Source: Micromussa lordhowensis (Eukaryota > Cnidaria > Anthozoa > Scleractinia > Lobophylliidae). Taken from it: a stretch of 64,000 bases of DNA. Location of the stretch: assembly GCA_964020085.1 (NCBI GenBank), contig OZ026608.1:16571479-16635478 (forward strand), in the 5' to 3' direction. Below, piece by piece: positions 58,401 through 63,494 of this stretch (position 1 is the stretch's first letter; each line of letters opens with the position of its first letter). The position numbers were made by a program, and so were the translations under genes. The notes under the pieces are model-generated. The model was given only the letters and a program-made list of their open reading frames with translations, was not told where the DNA came from and ran no database searches.

Positions 58401-61400
58401 GCTTTAGTATTCTTTGTGTGTTTGTGATCACACTATGCAGACACCAAGTTGCCCTTTTTGTATCTCGTTCGTAAAATACAGCCAAGAATGCGAAGATGTG
58501 TCACAAAAAATATTGTACAACGGCTTGCTAATCATTGTGTGCCATTAGAGATATAATAATCAAAATTGTACAATTATTCACGAAAAATACGAAACTTGTT
58601 AATAGCAGCATCTTTTATGTAGTCTCTCAGTGTGATCTGGATTTAGTTTGGAATAAAGCTAACACAACGTAACAGTAACATTAAGGCAGTGTCTAGGGGA
58701 AATGGAATTGAAGTAGATCGACTCTACTAATGTATCAAACCAAGAGATCATGATCAGCTATTGCTGATCATGTGAAAACCACTGGTCGCAACATTAAATG
58801 GGATCATTTTGACATTTTAGCGTCCGACAAGACTGAGTTTCATTACAAAATTAAAGACACTCTGTTCATTCAGGAGCTAAAGCCTTCCCTTAATGTCAAT
58901 GTCAGCAGTGAGAAGTTGTTGCTTTATTAGCCATTATATAACAACCAAATCAATGCGCGCGCACTGATTGGTCAATCAGCTATGGGTTATTGTGCCGGTA
59001 AACCCATGGGAAAATTGCGCGTCTTCTGAATTATTATATAAAAGCAATACACCACAAGTTTCTATGGGTTTTAGGCTGATAAACCACTTGGGATGTTGGT
59101 AGAACACTCGAAGAACTCGTAAACCACTCGCCTGCGGCTCGTGATTTACAAATTCTCCTCGTGTTCTACCAACATCCCGCGTGGTTTATCAGCCTATAAC
59201 CTATAGAAACTTGTGGTCTATTGCCTAATTACTCCTCATGATGTTTAGACAGGTTGACGTGCTGCTGCAGATCATTTTTCTCAGTCTAGGTTCCAGACCT
59301 CTAATATTTACGATATATAGTTTTAAAAAAATTTAAATGTCTGTAGACTAGCATACGAAACGTCACTTATGTATTAAAATGCGTTTGAATACAGTGTTTA
59401 TTAGCGCTGTTTGTGTTATGTTCTTAATCAAGCTACGATGGCCTAAGAACAAGAGTTTATACGAAACCAAGAGTGGATGAAGAGTAACAGATTCCTATCC
59501 CTCATATAGACCTTATTCCTAAGGAAATCTCTCTTAAGTTATTTTTAGATCACCCCGGCCTTGGAGATCCCATGGGGCTCTAGAAATTTTGCTAGTGCGA
59601 ACGGCGCAATCGGATTTGCACGCATTCTTATCCTCAAAGAAAACAGGATCAGCGTGGTAACCTTAGCATGCGCAGCGGGAGGACTGGATAACATCTATAA
59701 ATAATTTGAGAGGAATGAGATCTCTATGAGGTATTATTTAACTCTCTCTTATTTAATCTGCTCTTGCTATGGTAAAAAAAGGTAAAAGTTATTCTTTATT
59801 TAGAAGACAAACTTCGCTCAGCTAAAAAGCTGCTTCGCACCAAACCCACTAGTTAAATAATATACATTTAGCTTAATCGATAAACAAGTAAACAAAAGAA
59901 AATAAAAACTAGTTAAAGTGTAATAACATAAAATTAAAATGATCATTTACCATAAGAGATATAAAATTATAACATTGTCAATAATATAAATAAATTCATA
60001 AATCGAATTGCGGCTATTCTAACCTAGGCCGCCCGACAAAAATTTCCACAAATTTAATGAATAAAAATCGTGAAAGTTAACAATAGTTTCCCAAGGAAGG
60101 CAACAGATTTGTGATTTACTAACCATTTTAAAACTTTTAAAATGCCAGTGCATATTTTGCAAAGAATTTGCTTAAGTGGCCTTGGTTGGAGTCGTCGCAA
60201 TGTACTAATTTAAAACCCACTGAATATAACATTTTCTCAAACCTTAATCGCACATTTCTTTTTCTGTACTTATTGATAAGTACATCACTGTTCTCTTTCC
60301 AATCAGGTTGTTGAAGGACTTCTCCAAGATAAAAGTCATCTAGCTCAATGTCAACTGTCGGTTTAGGACCTTTGAAATAGATGAACATGTACTGGAACCC
60401 AGACTTTGCCACTGGCATTTCAAACGCCGTGTGCCAACGAACCCAACCATAGTCTAAAGAAATCAGTTTTCAAATGTTACAAATGACTCGATACATAAAA
60501 AATGAAAAAATTCAACGAAAGAACAAAGTCAATGAGAGAACCTGGATAGGGATGCTGGAATGTCAAATATTAGTTTAATTTTCAGCGATTTCTAAAGGCT
60601 CGGATGTATACCGAAAAAACAAGTGATTCGTCGGATATTCCATGATTTGAAAGCGTTGGATAAATAGCATAAATCTCCAATTATTAATGGACCAAGCCGG
60701 TAATATGAACGCTCTTTCGACAATGTTCAGTTTTCTATTTTTCTTAAACAATATCTTATTATTGACAATTTAGTGGAAGATCTGAAATAAAACTACCTTA
60801 TTATAGGAAATTAAAGATGCACGTTGACAACGCGAAGAAAATTTACTTTACACAAAATTAACGAGAATTTTCCAAAAGTTAGGTTTCCACACATCAAATT
60901 AACGCGACATTTTCGAAAACAATGTGCGCCTAACTTTATTTTACGCAAATCCCTCTATGCACTCGGGGAAACGGATCGATTCGAAGGACATTTTAAACTC
61001 AATTCTTAAAGAAGAACTGTCATGCAGATAGTGACTCTAGGGTATTGATAAGGGAGTTATGAGCAGATGTGGTTTTGTTATCGAAATAAAGGCGCTGTAA
61101 AATAACAATGATGTAAAATAGTGTGATTTCAATTAGCATCGGCGTAAATTAAGATGCACATAAAGTGCATCGTTAATTTCCTATAATAAGGTAACACCAA
61201 CCTTGAGAATATTTTGTTCTGTGAGCAAGTCTTTTCTTTTTCTGGGCCTTTTCTCCTCTTTTCTTGAACCGTATCCAAAGCTCAAGACTATGAACATCTC
61301 CTGTCCTTTTGCGATCGAGAAGCTTCGTCCATCCCATAAACTTGTACACGCGACCTGACAAAACTCGGCTACCTGTGTCAAGAGCAAATTCGTCGCTTAT

Positions 61401-62806
61401 CGGTTAAGGGATGAAGAATCTTGAAATTGGTTGAATTAATTCGGTACATGCAATTTTGGAAGTTAACAATATTCACTACCTTAGACAAGGGAGGAAAAAG
61501 GGTAAGGGAGTTAATCCTCCATATGGGCCTTATTCCTAAGGTCTCTCTCAAATGTTTTTAAATCACTTCTGGTTTCGGACATTTCAGCATGGTCTAGAAT
61601 TAGCCAGCCATGTCTGACACGAACTTTGCTCAGGAAGCCCAGCCCAAGCGGCGTATTTTCATCCTCCATGTAAACATTTACGCATCAGTGCAGGGTTGTT
61701 CAAAGCCTGATTAAGGTGGGGGTACACCTGAATTTAAGTGAAATTTGAGGAAGTTTAAAGAGAGATTGAAAGGGGAAAAAAAGGTTATGGAACACCACCA
61801 GACAGTTGCCCGACCCCACAATGGCACCCAGGTTGTTAGGCAACTGTTTGGTGTGTATCTACCAATTTTTAACTTCAAACTCTAATTTTAAAACAACACC
61901 AAATCTTTAAAATTTCCTATTTCCATAAATTTCACTAATCCTTTGAGAAAAACTATATTTATCTCCAAATGAACCTAAAAATCACCAAAAAATGTACAAA
62001 ACGGCGCAAAACATAGATGTGTGTAATGAGTGAACAGATTCTTGATTGCGTGAAACGTAAACGAGATATTTGCATTAAAAACATAATACCAAGCTTAAAT
62101 ACGGCTTTCAGGTGAAGCCCCGCCTTAAGCTAACCCAGGATTAGCGAGAATTTTGATTTCAAATTTGCAACTTTTTGCTGGGGTTTTATCCTTATATTGT
62201 TTGCCCTTCAGTTTTGAGTTTGAACAATCTCAAACTACACAAAACATAAGCAGCGAAAAACGTTTTTATAGAAGAAAAATTAATACTTCGGTTAACTTTT
62301 AATCCTGGGTTAGTGTTAATCGGCTTTCGCGAACAACCCGACCCAGGTGTGGTAACATTATCCACTGGGTACCATTTCTAAAAACAACTTGGGAAATTAA
62401 CTCTTTTTCCCCTCATCATCTCTTGCACTAGAAAACGTAAACTATCACTGTATTCGATTGTCCACGATATTAGAAAAATTCATGCATATTTTGCCCTCAT
62501 AACTGATTCCCTAGCATAACATAATTCTGGTCAAAATACTGAGTTTCTCGCTAGAATTAACAGTTCCCCGCACGAGGACTTTACCTATATACTGCCCGGG
62601 TCCTGCCCATTCAGAAAGACGCGCCAAACAAATTCCACTATGCTGTCCCTCCTTTGGCTGATTGCAGGTATATCGAGCAATAGCTCCCCCACGTGGATCA
62701 TCAGTCTCCCCTTGACAGCTCCATCCGTTCACTGGGTCATTCACGAGCGGCTGTTCAAAGCCAGGATTGGTTAGAATGTTGATGCCACTCATCGGAGGTC
62801 TGTACA
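34114..62806 (-). CDS. CBM-GH10-WSC protein, xylanase-like, 5'-incomplete, 13 exons
   Basis: A probable secreted endo-beta-1,4-xylanase-type hydrolase (GH10 retaining mechanism). Exons in transcript order: 62806-62585, 61372-61202, 60453-60243, 58068-58011, 42907-42755, 41521-41466, 40870-40733, 40044-39876, 38984-38880, 37680-37462, 36489-36267, 35184-35002, 34412-34114. All phases match; 734 residues plus TGA (34116-34114). Visible order: CBM4/9-type module (~1-190), GH10 (~195-575) with acid/base Glu 345 in WDINNEM (codon 40019-40017) and nucleophile Glu 444 in WLTEVDV (codon 37632-37630), acidic linker (~576-635), WSC domain (~640-732). The first visible exon starts in phase 2 with no ATG, so the signal-peptide exon must be further right. 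Intron 4 (42908-58010, ~15 kb) holds the tRNA array. Substrate is inferred from family only. Confidence 0.93.
35002..35184 (-). CDS. Acidic low-complexity linker exon
   Basis: This exon encodes a Pro/Lys segment followed by a Glu/Asp/Gln-rich stretch (DAEEDDQDTDNEFPESDE). It has no domain signature and joins GH10 to the WSC domain in phase. Such acidic linkers usually act as flexible spacers. Confidence 0.85.
35310..35590. repeat. Degenerate CCCGAATCCCGCC-type repeat in GH10 intron
   Basis: Words CCCGCGGGATG, ATCCCGAACCCGCC, ATCCCGCATCACGCC, CTCCCGCC, TATCCCGAATCCCGCC and CATCCCACC recur at irregular 25-60 bp spacing. Non-coding. Confidence 0.5.
36267..42907 (-). CDS. GH10 catalytic barrel (visible exons 5-11; start in exon 4)
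   Basis: After the short exon 58068-58011 the barrel continues with FAFGAAVNSN, KNFQWAVLESALKWRIVEP, HINYDTADKAVDFL, LIRGHCVFWAVD, WDINNEMLHGSFF, LFINDFDIVEY, GIGVQGHFTGHVNP, IPLWLTEVDV and LILWSFWNYSSWRG. These are the successive conserved strands of GH10, including the RGHxxxW motif and both catalytic Glu. Exon 36489-36267 (INAAGLRYRSLLKQW onward) completes the barrel end and a beta-rich stretch. No inactivating change was seen. Confidence 0.92.
38066..38226. repeat. Dispersed repeat, copy 2 (partner at 17530-17690)
   Basis: Same orientation and word order as the TRPA-intron copy, with small indels. It directly precedes the SINE at 38278. Confidence 0.7.
38278..38830 (+). mobile_element. 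tRNA-derived SINE split by a MITE insertion
   Basis: The head (GGTGGCCTCATGGTTAGTGCGC; box B GGGTTCGAGCCCTGG) is interrupted at 38346 and resumes at 38575 with CCTGGCCAGGGAC, TTGGGCAAGACACTTTACT, AAATGGGTACC, CTGCGATGGACTAGCATCC and TTCATGCTACAGAAACCGGG. Opposite in strand to the host gene. Confidence 0.8.
38347..38574. mobile_element. 228 bp MITE nested in the SINE, target duplication CCTGG
   Basis: The left end GGCCCGTTTATCGAA and right end TTTCGAGAAACGGGCC are inverted copies, extending imperfectly through about 45 bp (CCCGAAAAGTTTTCG / CGAAAAGTTTCCGGG; GAAAGCC / GGCTTTA). CCTGG is present once on each side (38342-38346 and 38575-38579). Confidence 0.82.
39480..39765. mobile_element. Repeat with GCGGTTTTCAATTG ends, GH10 intron
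   Basis: GCGGTTTTCAATTGGGTGTC at the left recurs inverted (ACACTCGATTGAAAACCG) near 39735 and internally at about 39607-39625. The inner segments AACCACGGTTTGAGATTGG and CCAATCTCAAAACCGTAG are also inverted. Confidence 0.65.
40280..40700. repeat. Trinucleotide-rich block with an internal duplication
   Basis: (CAT/CATCGT)n and (CAA)n runs alternate. A ~120 bp segment (AACACCACC..AAGAACAG..AACAACACAACAGGG(T/A)AGTGTAAACATGCACGATTATGGTAGC) is present twice, at about 40370-40485 and 40530-40635. It ends 30-50 bp beyond the donor of the exon at 40733. Confidence 0.75.
41068..41247. mobile_element. 180 bp MITE with TACAGNGCCGTAGC terminal inverted repeats
   Basis: The left end TACAGGGCCGTAGCCAG and right end CTAGCTACGGCGCTGTA are inverted copies. 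Internal GACTGAGGCAA is repeated three times. GH10 intron. Confidence 0.75.
41921..42035 (+). mobile_element. Truncated tRNA-derived SINE head
   Basis: GAGACGCGGTGACCTAATGG as box A region and GGGTTCGAGCCC as box B, then TTGGGCAGGACACTTACTT. The rest of the SINE body is missing. Confidence 0.65.
42239..42322. repeat. Single arm of the 9467-9621 hairpin repeat
   Basis: GACGAAGGGCTAACGCTCGAAAC, CAGCTTTCGAATCTCTTTACGG and GCCAAT.CACATTATCAA appear in the same order as the right arm of the hairpin in TRPA intron 11. It continues into AACTCAGTTGATAAAACCAAA. Confidence 0.75.
43929..44001 (-). tRNA. trnR-UCG: tRNA-Arg(TCG), isolated copy 1
   Basis: Full-length copy outside the 180 bp array. It has T20a in the D loop, as in vertebrate tRNA-Arg(TCG), and a T-stem change (C51) that mispairs with C63. 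Confidence 0.9.
44638..44710 (-). tRNA. trnR-UCG: tRNA-Arg(TCG), isolated copy 2
   Basis: Full cloverleaf; differs from consensus only by G at position 37 (loop CTTCGGA), the base found in vertebrate tRNA-Arg(TCG). Possibly closest to the founder. Confidence 0.93.
45246..45288 (-). pseudogene. tRNA-Arg(TCG) internally deleted
   Basis: Keeps the 3' acceptor/T arm and the 5' acceptor end (GGCCGCGTGGC) but has lost about 30 nt covering the anticodon and D arms. Not functional. Confidence 0.9.
45912..45932 (-). terminator. Pol III-type terminator of each array unit (example)
   Basis: On the minus strand the sequence right after the discriminator base is TTTTC(C/T)TTTTCGTC in this unit and TTTTCTTTTTCGTC in the consensus; in the 47374, 48453, 49711, 56733 and 57630 units it is an uninterrupted run of about eight to ten T. 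A run of four or more T just downstream of a tRNA gene is the standard Pol III stop signal. Confidence 0.8.
45933..46005 (-). tRNA. trnR-UCG: tRNA-Arg(TCG) unit 1
   Basis: Array edge copy; position 1 is T, breaking the first acceptor pair, and A14 is G. Confidence 0.8.
46113..46185 (-). tRNA. trnR-UCG: tRNA-Arg(TCG) unit 2
   Basis: A5 replaces G5, turning the 5-68 wobble into A-T; T66 makes 7-66 a G-T wobble. Confidence 0.9.
46293..46365 (-). tRNA. trnR-UCG: tRNA-Arg(TCG) unit 3
   Basis: T42 breaks the 28-42 anticodon-stem pair (shared with units 17, 24, 25, 44). Confidence 0.88.
46474..46546 (-). tRNA. trnR-UCG: tRNA-Arg(TCG) unit 4
   Basis: Discriminator base 73 is A instead of G; otherwise consensus. 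Confidence 0.93.
46654..46726 (-). tRNA. trnR-UCG: tRNA-Arg(TCG) unit 5
   Basis: T63 gives a G-T wobble in the T stem. Confidence 0.93.
46834..46906 (-). tRNA. tRNA-like unit 6, anticodon TCC
   Basis: C36 changes the anticodon from TCG to TCC (would read GGA, Gly). T56 and C58 damage the T loop and B box; T29 gives a wobble. Likely a decaying copy. Confidence 0.75.
47014..47086 (-). tRNA. trnR-UCG: tRNA-Arg(TCG) unit 7
   Basis: Exact consensus. Confidence 0.96.
47194..47266 (-). tRNA. trnR-UCG: tRNA-Arg(TCG) unit 8
   Basis: C68 improves the 5-68 pair to G-C; two D-loop bases swapped. Confidence 0.93.
47374..47446 (-). tRNA. trnR-UCG: tRNA-Arg(TCG) unit 9, half-compensated variant
   Basis: G28 without the matching C42 (G-G mismatch), T56 in the T loop, and a long T-run terminator. 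Confidence 0.82.
47554..47626 (-). pseudogene. tRNA-Arg unit 10, degenerate
   Basis: Loses G19 and C56, mutates C11 and has acceptor mismatches (C67, T6). Several tertiary and stem contacts are gone. Confidence 0.75.
47734..47806 (-). tRNA. trnR-UCG: tRNA-Arg(TCG) unit 11
   Basis: G58, T66 and A41 (mismatch with C29): doubtful function. Confidence 0.8.
47914..47986 (-). tRNA. tRNA-like unit 12, anticodon TCA
   Basis: A36 changes the anticodon to TCA, which would read UGA. Also A42 (mismatch with C28), A23 (mismatch with C12) and T62 wobble. T loop intact. Confidence 0.78.
48094..48166 (-). tRNA. trnR-UCG: tRNA-Arg(TCG) unit 13
   Basis: Exact consensus. Confidence 0.96.
48274..48346 (-). 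tRNA. trnR-UCG: tRNA-Arg(TCG) unit 14
   Basis: Exact consensus. Confidence 0.96.
48453..48525 (-). tRNA. trnR-UCG: tRNA-Arg(TCG) unit 15, compensated G28-C42 variant
   Basis: Anticodon-stem pair 28-42 is flipped from C-G to G-C; T56 replaces C56; long T-run terminator. Confidence 0.87.
48633..48705 (-). tRNA. trnR-UCG: tRNA-Arg(TCG) unit 16
   Basis: T40 gives a G-T wobble in the anticodon stem; G20a. Confidence 0.92.
48813..48885 (-). tRNA. trnR-UCG: tRNA-Arg(TCG) unit 17
   Basis: T42 mismatch variant. Confidence 0.88.
48993..49065 (-). tRNA. trnR-UCG: tRNA-Arg(TCG) unit 18
   Basis: A3 mispairs with G70 in the acceptor stem. Confidence 0.88.
49173..49245 (-). tRNA. trnR-UCG: tRNA-Arg(TCG) unit 19
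   Basis: Exact consensus. Confidence 0.96.
49353..49425 (-). tRNA. trnR-UCG: tRNA-Arg(TCG) unit 20
   Basis: Exact consensus. Confidence 0.96.
49532..49604 (-). tRNA. trnR-UCG: tRNA-Arg(TCG) unit 21
   Basis: Exact consensus; the terminator stretch is one base shorter. Confidence 0.96.
49711..49783 (-). tRNA. trnR-UCG: tRNA-Arg(TCG) unit 22, compensated G28-C42 variant
   Basis: G28-C42 and T56 as in unit 15, plus A70 (mismatch with C3) and A24 (mismatch with C11). Confidence 0.8.
49891..49963 (-). tRNA. trnR-UCG: tRNA-Arg(TCG) unit 23
   Basis: C55 replaces the invariant T55 of the T loop. Confidence 0.85.
50071..50143 (-). tRNA. trnR-UCG: tRNA-Arg(TCG) unit 24
   Basis: T42 variant and a T-stem mismatch (G62). 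Confidence 0.82.
50251..50323 (-). tRNA. trnR-UCG: tRNA-Arg(TCG) unit 25
   Basis: T42 variant and T5 in the acceptor stem. Confidence 0.82.
50431..50503 (-). tRNA. trnR-UCG: tRNA-Arg(TCG) unit 26
   Basis: Exact consensus. Confidence 0.96.
50611..50683 (-). tRNA. trnR-UCG: tRNA-Arg(TCG) unit 27
   Basis: Exact consensus gene; trailer reads TTTTCTTTCTTG. Confidence 0.96.
50790..50862 (-). tRNA. trnR-UCG: tRNA-Arg(TCG) unit 28
   Basis: Exact consensus. Confidence 0.96.
50970..51042 (-). tRNA. trnR-UCG: tRNA-Arg(TCG) unit 29
   Basis: C60 and A23 (mismatch with C12). First unit of the 7-unit higher-order repeat. Confidence 0.9.
51150..51222 (-). tRNA. trnR-UCG: tRNA-Arg(TCG) unit 30
   Basis: Exact consensus. 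Confidence 0.96.
51330..51402 (-). tRNA. trnR-UCG: tRNA-Arg(TCG) unit 31
   Basis: Exact consensus; distinctive leader at 51421-51470 (GTCCTTT, AAAAGCAATTAAAAA). Confidence 0.96.
51510..51582 (-). tRNA. trnR-UCG: tRNA-Arg(TCG) unit 32
   Basis: Exact consensus. Confidence 0.96.
51691..51763 (-). tRNA. trnR-UCG: tRNA-Arg(TCG) unit 33
   Basis: A32 in the anticodon loop; one extra A in the TAAAAACC stretch of the trailer. Confidence 0.9.
51871..51943 (-). tRNA. trnR-UCG: tRNA-Arg(TCG) unit 34
   Basis: Exact consensus. Confidence 0.96.
52051..52123 (-). tRNA. trnR-UCG: tRNA-Arg(TCG) unit 35
   Basis: Exact consensus; last unit of the first 7-unit block. Confidence 0.96.
52231..52303 (-). tRNA. 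trnR-UCG: tRNA-Arg(TCG) unit 36
   Basis: C60 and A23, matching unit 29; starts the second 7-unit block. Confidence 0.9.
52411..52483 (-). tRNA. trnR-UCG: tRNA-Arg(TCG) unit 37
   Basis: Exact consensus. Confidence 0.96.
52591..52663 (-). tRNA. trnR-UCG: tRNA-Arg(TCG) unit 38
   Basis: Exact consensus. Confidence 0.96.
52771..52843 (-). tRNA. trnR-UCG: tRNA-Arg(TCG) unit 39
   Basis: Exact consensus. Confidence 0.96.
52952..53024 (-). tRNA. trnR-UCG: tRNA-Arg(TCG) unit 40
   Basis: Exact consensus; shares the extra trailer A with unit 33. Confidence 0.96.
53132..53204 (-). tRNA. trnR-UCG: tRNA-Arg(TCG) unit 41
   Basis: Exact consensus. Confidence 0.96.
53312..53384 (-). tRNA. trnR-UCG: tRNA-Arg(TCG) unit 42
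   Basis: Exact consensus; ends the second 7-unit block. Confidence 0.96.
53492..53564 (-). tRNA. trnR-UCG: tRNA-Arg(TCG) unit 43
   Basis: A62 mispairs with G52 in the T stem; C60. Confidence 0.86.
53672..53744 (-). tRNA. trnR-UCG: tRNA-Arg(TCG) unit 44
   Basis: T42 variant with G20a. Confidence 0.87.
53852..53924 (-). tRNA. trnR-UCG: tRNA-Arg(TCG) unit 45
   Basis: C60 and G20a; stems intact. Confidence 0.93.
54032..54104 (-). tRNA. trnR-UCG: tRNA-Arg(TCG) unit 46
   Basis: C60 and A23; adjacent spacers equal those around unit 29. Confidence 0.9.
54212..54284 (-). tRNA. trnR-UCG: tRNA-Arg(TCG) unit 47
   Basis: Exact consensus. Confidence 0.96.
54394..54466 (-). tRNA. trnR-UCG: tRNA-Arg(TCG) unit 48
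   Basis: A23 mismatch; spacer 2 bp longer. Confidence 0.9.
54574..54646 (-). tRNA. trnR-UCG: tRNA-Arg(TCG) unit 49
   Basis: C46 in the variable loop. Confidence 0.93.
54754..54826 (-). tRNA. trnR-UCG: tRNA-Arg(TCG) unit 50
   Basis: Exact consensus. Confidence 0.96.
54933..55005 (-). tRNA. trnR-UCG: tRNA-Arg(TCG) unit 51
   Basis: C60; T25 gives a G-T wobble with G10. Starts the 4-unit higher-order repeat. Confidence 0.91.
55113..55185 (-). tRNA. trnR-UCG: tRNA-Arg(TCG) unit 52
   Basis: C37 next to the anticodon and A25 (mismatch with G10). Confidence 0.84.
55293..55365 (-). tRNA. trnR-UCG: tRNA-Arg(TCG) unit 53
   Basis: Exact consensus. Confidence 0.96.
55473..55545 (-). tRNA. trnR-UCG: tRNA-Arg(TCG) unit 54
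   Basis: Exact consensus. Confidence 0.96.
55653..55725 (-). tRNA. trnR-UCG: tRNA-Arg(TCG) unit 55
   Basis: C60; C10 breaks the 10-25 D-stem pair. Second 4-unit block starts. Confidence 0.86.
55833..55905 (-). tRNA. trnR-UCG: tRNA-Arg(TCG) unit 56
   Basis: Exact consensus. Confidence 0.96.
56013..56085 (-). tRNA. trnR-UCG: tRNA-Arg(TCG) unit 57
   Basis: Exact consensus. Confidence 0.96.
56193..56265 (-). tRNA. trnR-UCG: tRNA-Arg(TCG) unit 58
   Basis: Exact consensus. Confidence 0.96.
56373..56445 (-). tRNA. trnR-UCG: tRNA-Arg(TCG) unit 59
   Basis: A32, as in unit 33. Confidence 0.9.
56552..56624 (-). tRNA. trnR-UCG: tRNA-Arg(TCG) unit 60
   Basis: Exact consensus. Confidence 0.96.
56733..56805 (-). 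tRNA. trnR-UCG: tRNA-Arg(TCG) unit 61, compensated G28-C42 variant
   Basis: G28-C42 pair, T56, long T-run terminator; same haplotype as unit 15. Confidence 0.87.
56913..56985 (-). tRNA. trnR-UCG: tRNA-Arg(TCG) unit 62
   Basis: Exact consensus. Confidence 0.96.
57092..57164 (-). tRNA. trnR-UCG: tRNA-Arg(TCG) unit 63
   Basis: Exact consensus. Confidence 0.96.
57271..57343 (-). tRNA. trnR-UCG: tRNA-Arg(TCG) unit 64
   Basis: Exact consensus. Confidence 0.96.
57450..57522 (-). tRNA. trnR-UCG: tRNA-Arg(TCG) unit 65
   Basis: Exact consensus. Confidence 0.96.
57630..57702 (-). tRNA. trnR-UCG: tRNA-Arg(TCG) unit 66, half-compensated variant
   Basis: G28 with G42 still present (G-G mismatch), T56, long T-run terminator; like unit 9. 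Confidence 0.82.
57810..57882 (-). tRNA. trnR-UCG: tRNA-Arg(TCG) unit 67
   Basis: Exact consensus; most upstream copy relative to the host gene, 129 bp from the exon at 58011. Confidence 0.96.
59048..59223. mobile_element. Hairpin MITE, GH10 intron 3
   Basis: ACCACAAGTTTCTATGGGTTTTAGGCTGATAAACCAC and GTGGTTTATCAGCCTATAACCTATAGAAACTTGTGGT are inverted arms, with inner GGGATGTTGGTAGAACAC / GTGTTCTACCAACATCCC. The TATATAA-rich flank at 59033 may mark the target. Confidence 0.8.
59485..59760. repeat. Dispersed repeat with CATATAGACCTTATTCCTAAGG
   Basis: The motif and downstream order (TTTTTAGATCA, GATCCCATGG, CTCTAGAA, ATTTTGCTAGTGCGAA) match a related copy at 61495-61680 (CATATGGGCCTTATTCCTAAGG, TTTTTAAATCA, CTAGAATTAGCCAGCC). 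Another relative lies at 39295-39400. Non-coding. Confidence 0.55.
60243..62806 (-). CDS. CBM4/9-type carbohydrate-binding module (visible exons 1-3)
   Basis: Exons 62806-62585, 61372-61202 and 60453-60243. Typical features are the opening NILTNPGFEQPL, a following W and Cys-rich loop (NGWSCQGE), paired aromatic positions (VYKFMGW, YGWVRWHTAFEMP, YMFIYFKG) and the closing DIELDDFYLGEV. After it comes NKYRKRNVRL, the linker into GH10. In microbial and animal xylanases such modules bind polysaccharide next to the catalytic domain. Confidence 0.85.
61693..62339. mobile_element. ~650 bp non-autonomous DNA transposon with GGGTTGTTC ends
   Basis: The left end GGGTTGTTCAAAGCCTGATTAA is inverted at the right as TTAATCGGCTTTCGCGAACAACCC. 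An internal TTAATCCTGGGTTAG / CTAACCCAGGATTAG pair is also inverted. No transposase frame. GH10 intron 1 (visible). Confidence 0.7.
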
Positions 62807-63494
62807 CTGAAAATAGCAACTGTCATCAACATCTGTGAAGTAATTTTATTAAGTTATCGCACCTTTAATTTCGGCACGCGCGCTTTGTCGGTGTTTCAAG
62901 TTAGTTTGGTCGAGCCTTGGCTCTTATTTTCGCGAGACGCATATGTCCACGCAAAATACCGCTGGCAATCTAAGACCATAGTTAACTATGCTAAGACTAA
63001 AGGAGATACTGACCTGATTTCGCCGGATTTTCGCCGAATGTTGGTTCGGTTAGTAGGGAAATTAAGCTTGTAATCCCCCAATAGAAAAATGTCTCCTACT
63101 ATTCTCGACGAATACAAATATTTTCACTCTACTGAAAAAACAGCTGAAGACGGAGGGCAAAAGTTTCATTTTTGCTGTTTGCCGTCTGGCGTAATGCCAT
63201 GCTTAATTTCTCTATTAACCGTACCAAAATTCGGCAAAAATCTGGCGAAATCAGGTCACTGATTTGCAATTGGCACGGCTAATGATAAGCTAATTTTTTT
63301 CGATGCAATTTTATTTACAGGACGAACACTACTTGCAGCACTGATATTATGCTTTCACTACTTATACTTGTACTACTTAGCAATCCACATATTACATTAC
63401 AATTACAATATCTACATTACAGTTATTAAAAGAGATTTCTTAAGACATAAAACGTTAAGACGAACGATAAAATCCGACACCTCAGAGTAGCCAT

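Noticed and set aside
62806..62847. ATG at about 62847 on the minus strand as the start of the GH10 protein
   Set aside because: Its frame does not match the CBM frame and the CBM frame meets a stop there; the phase-2 acceptor at 62807 implies a further upstream exon.
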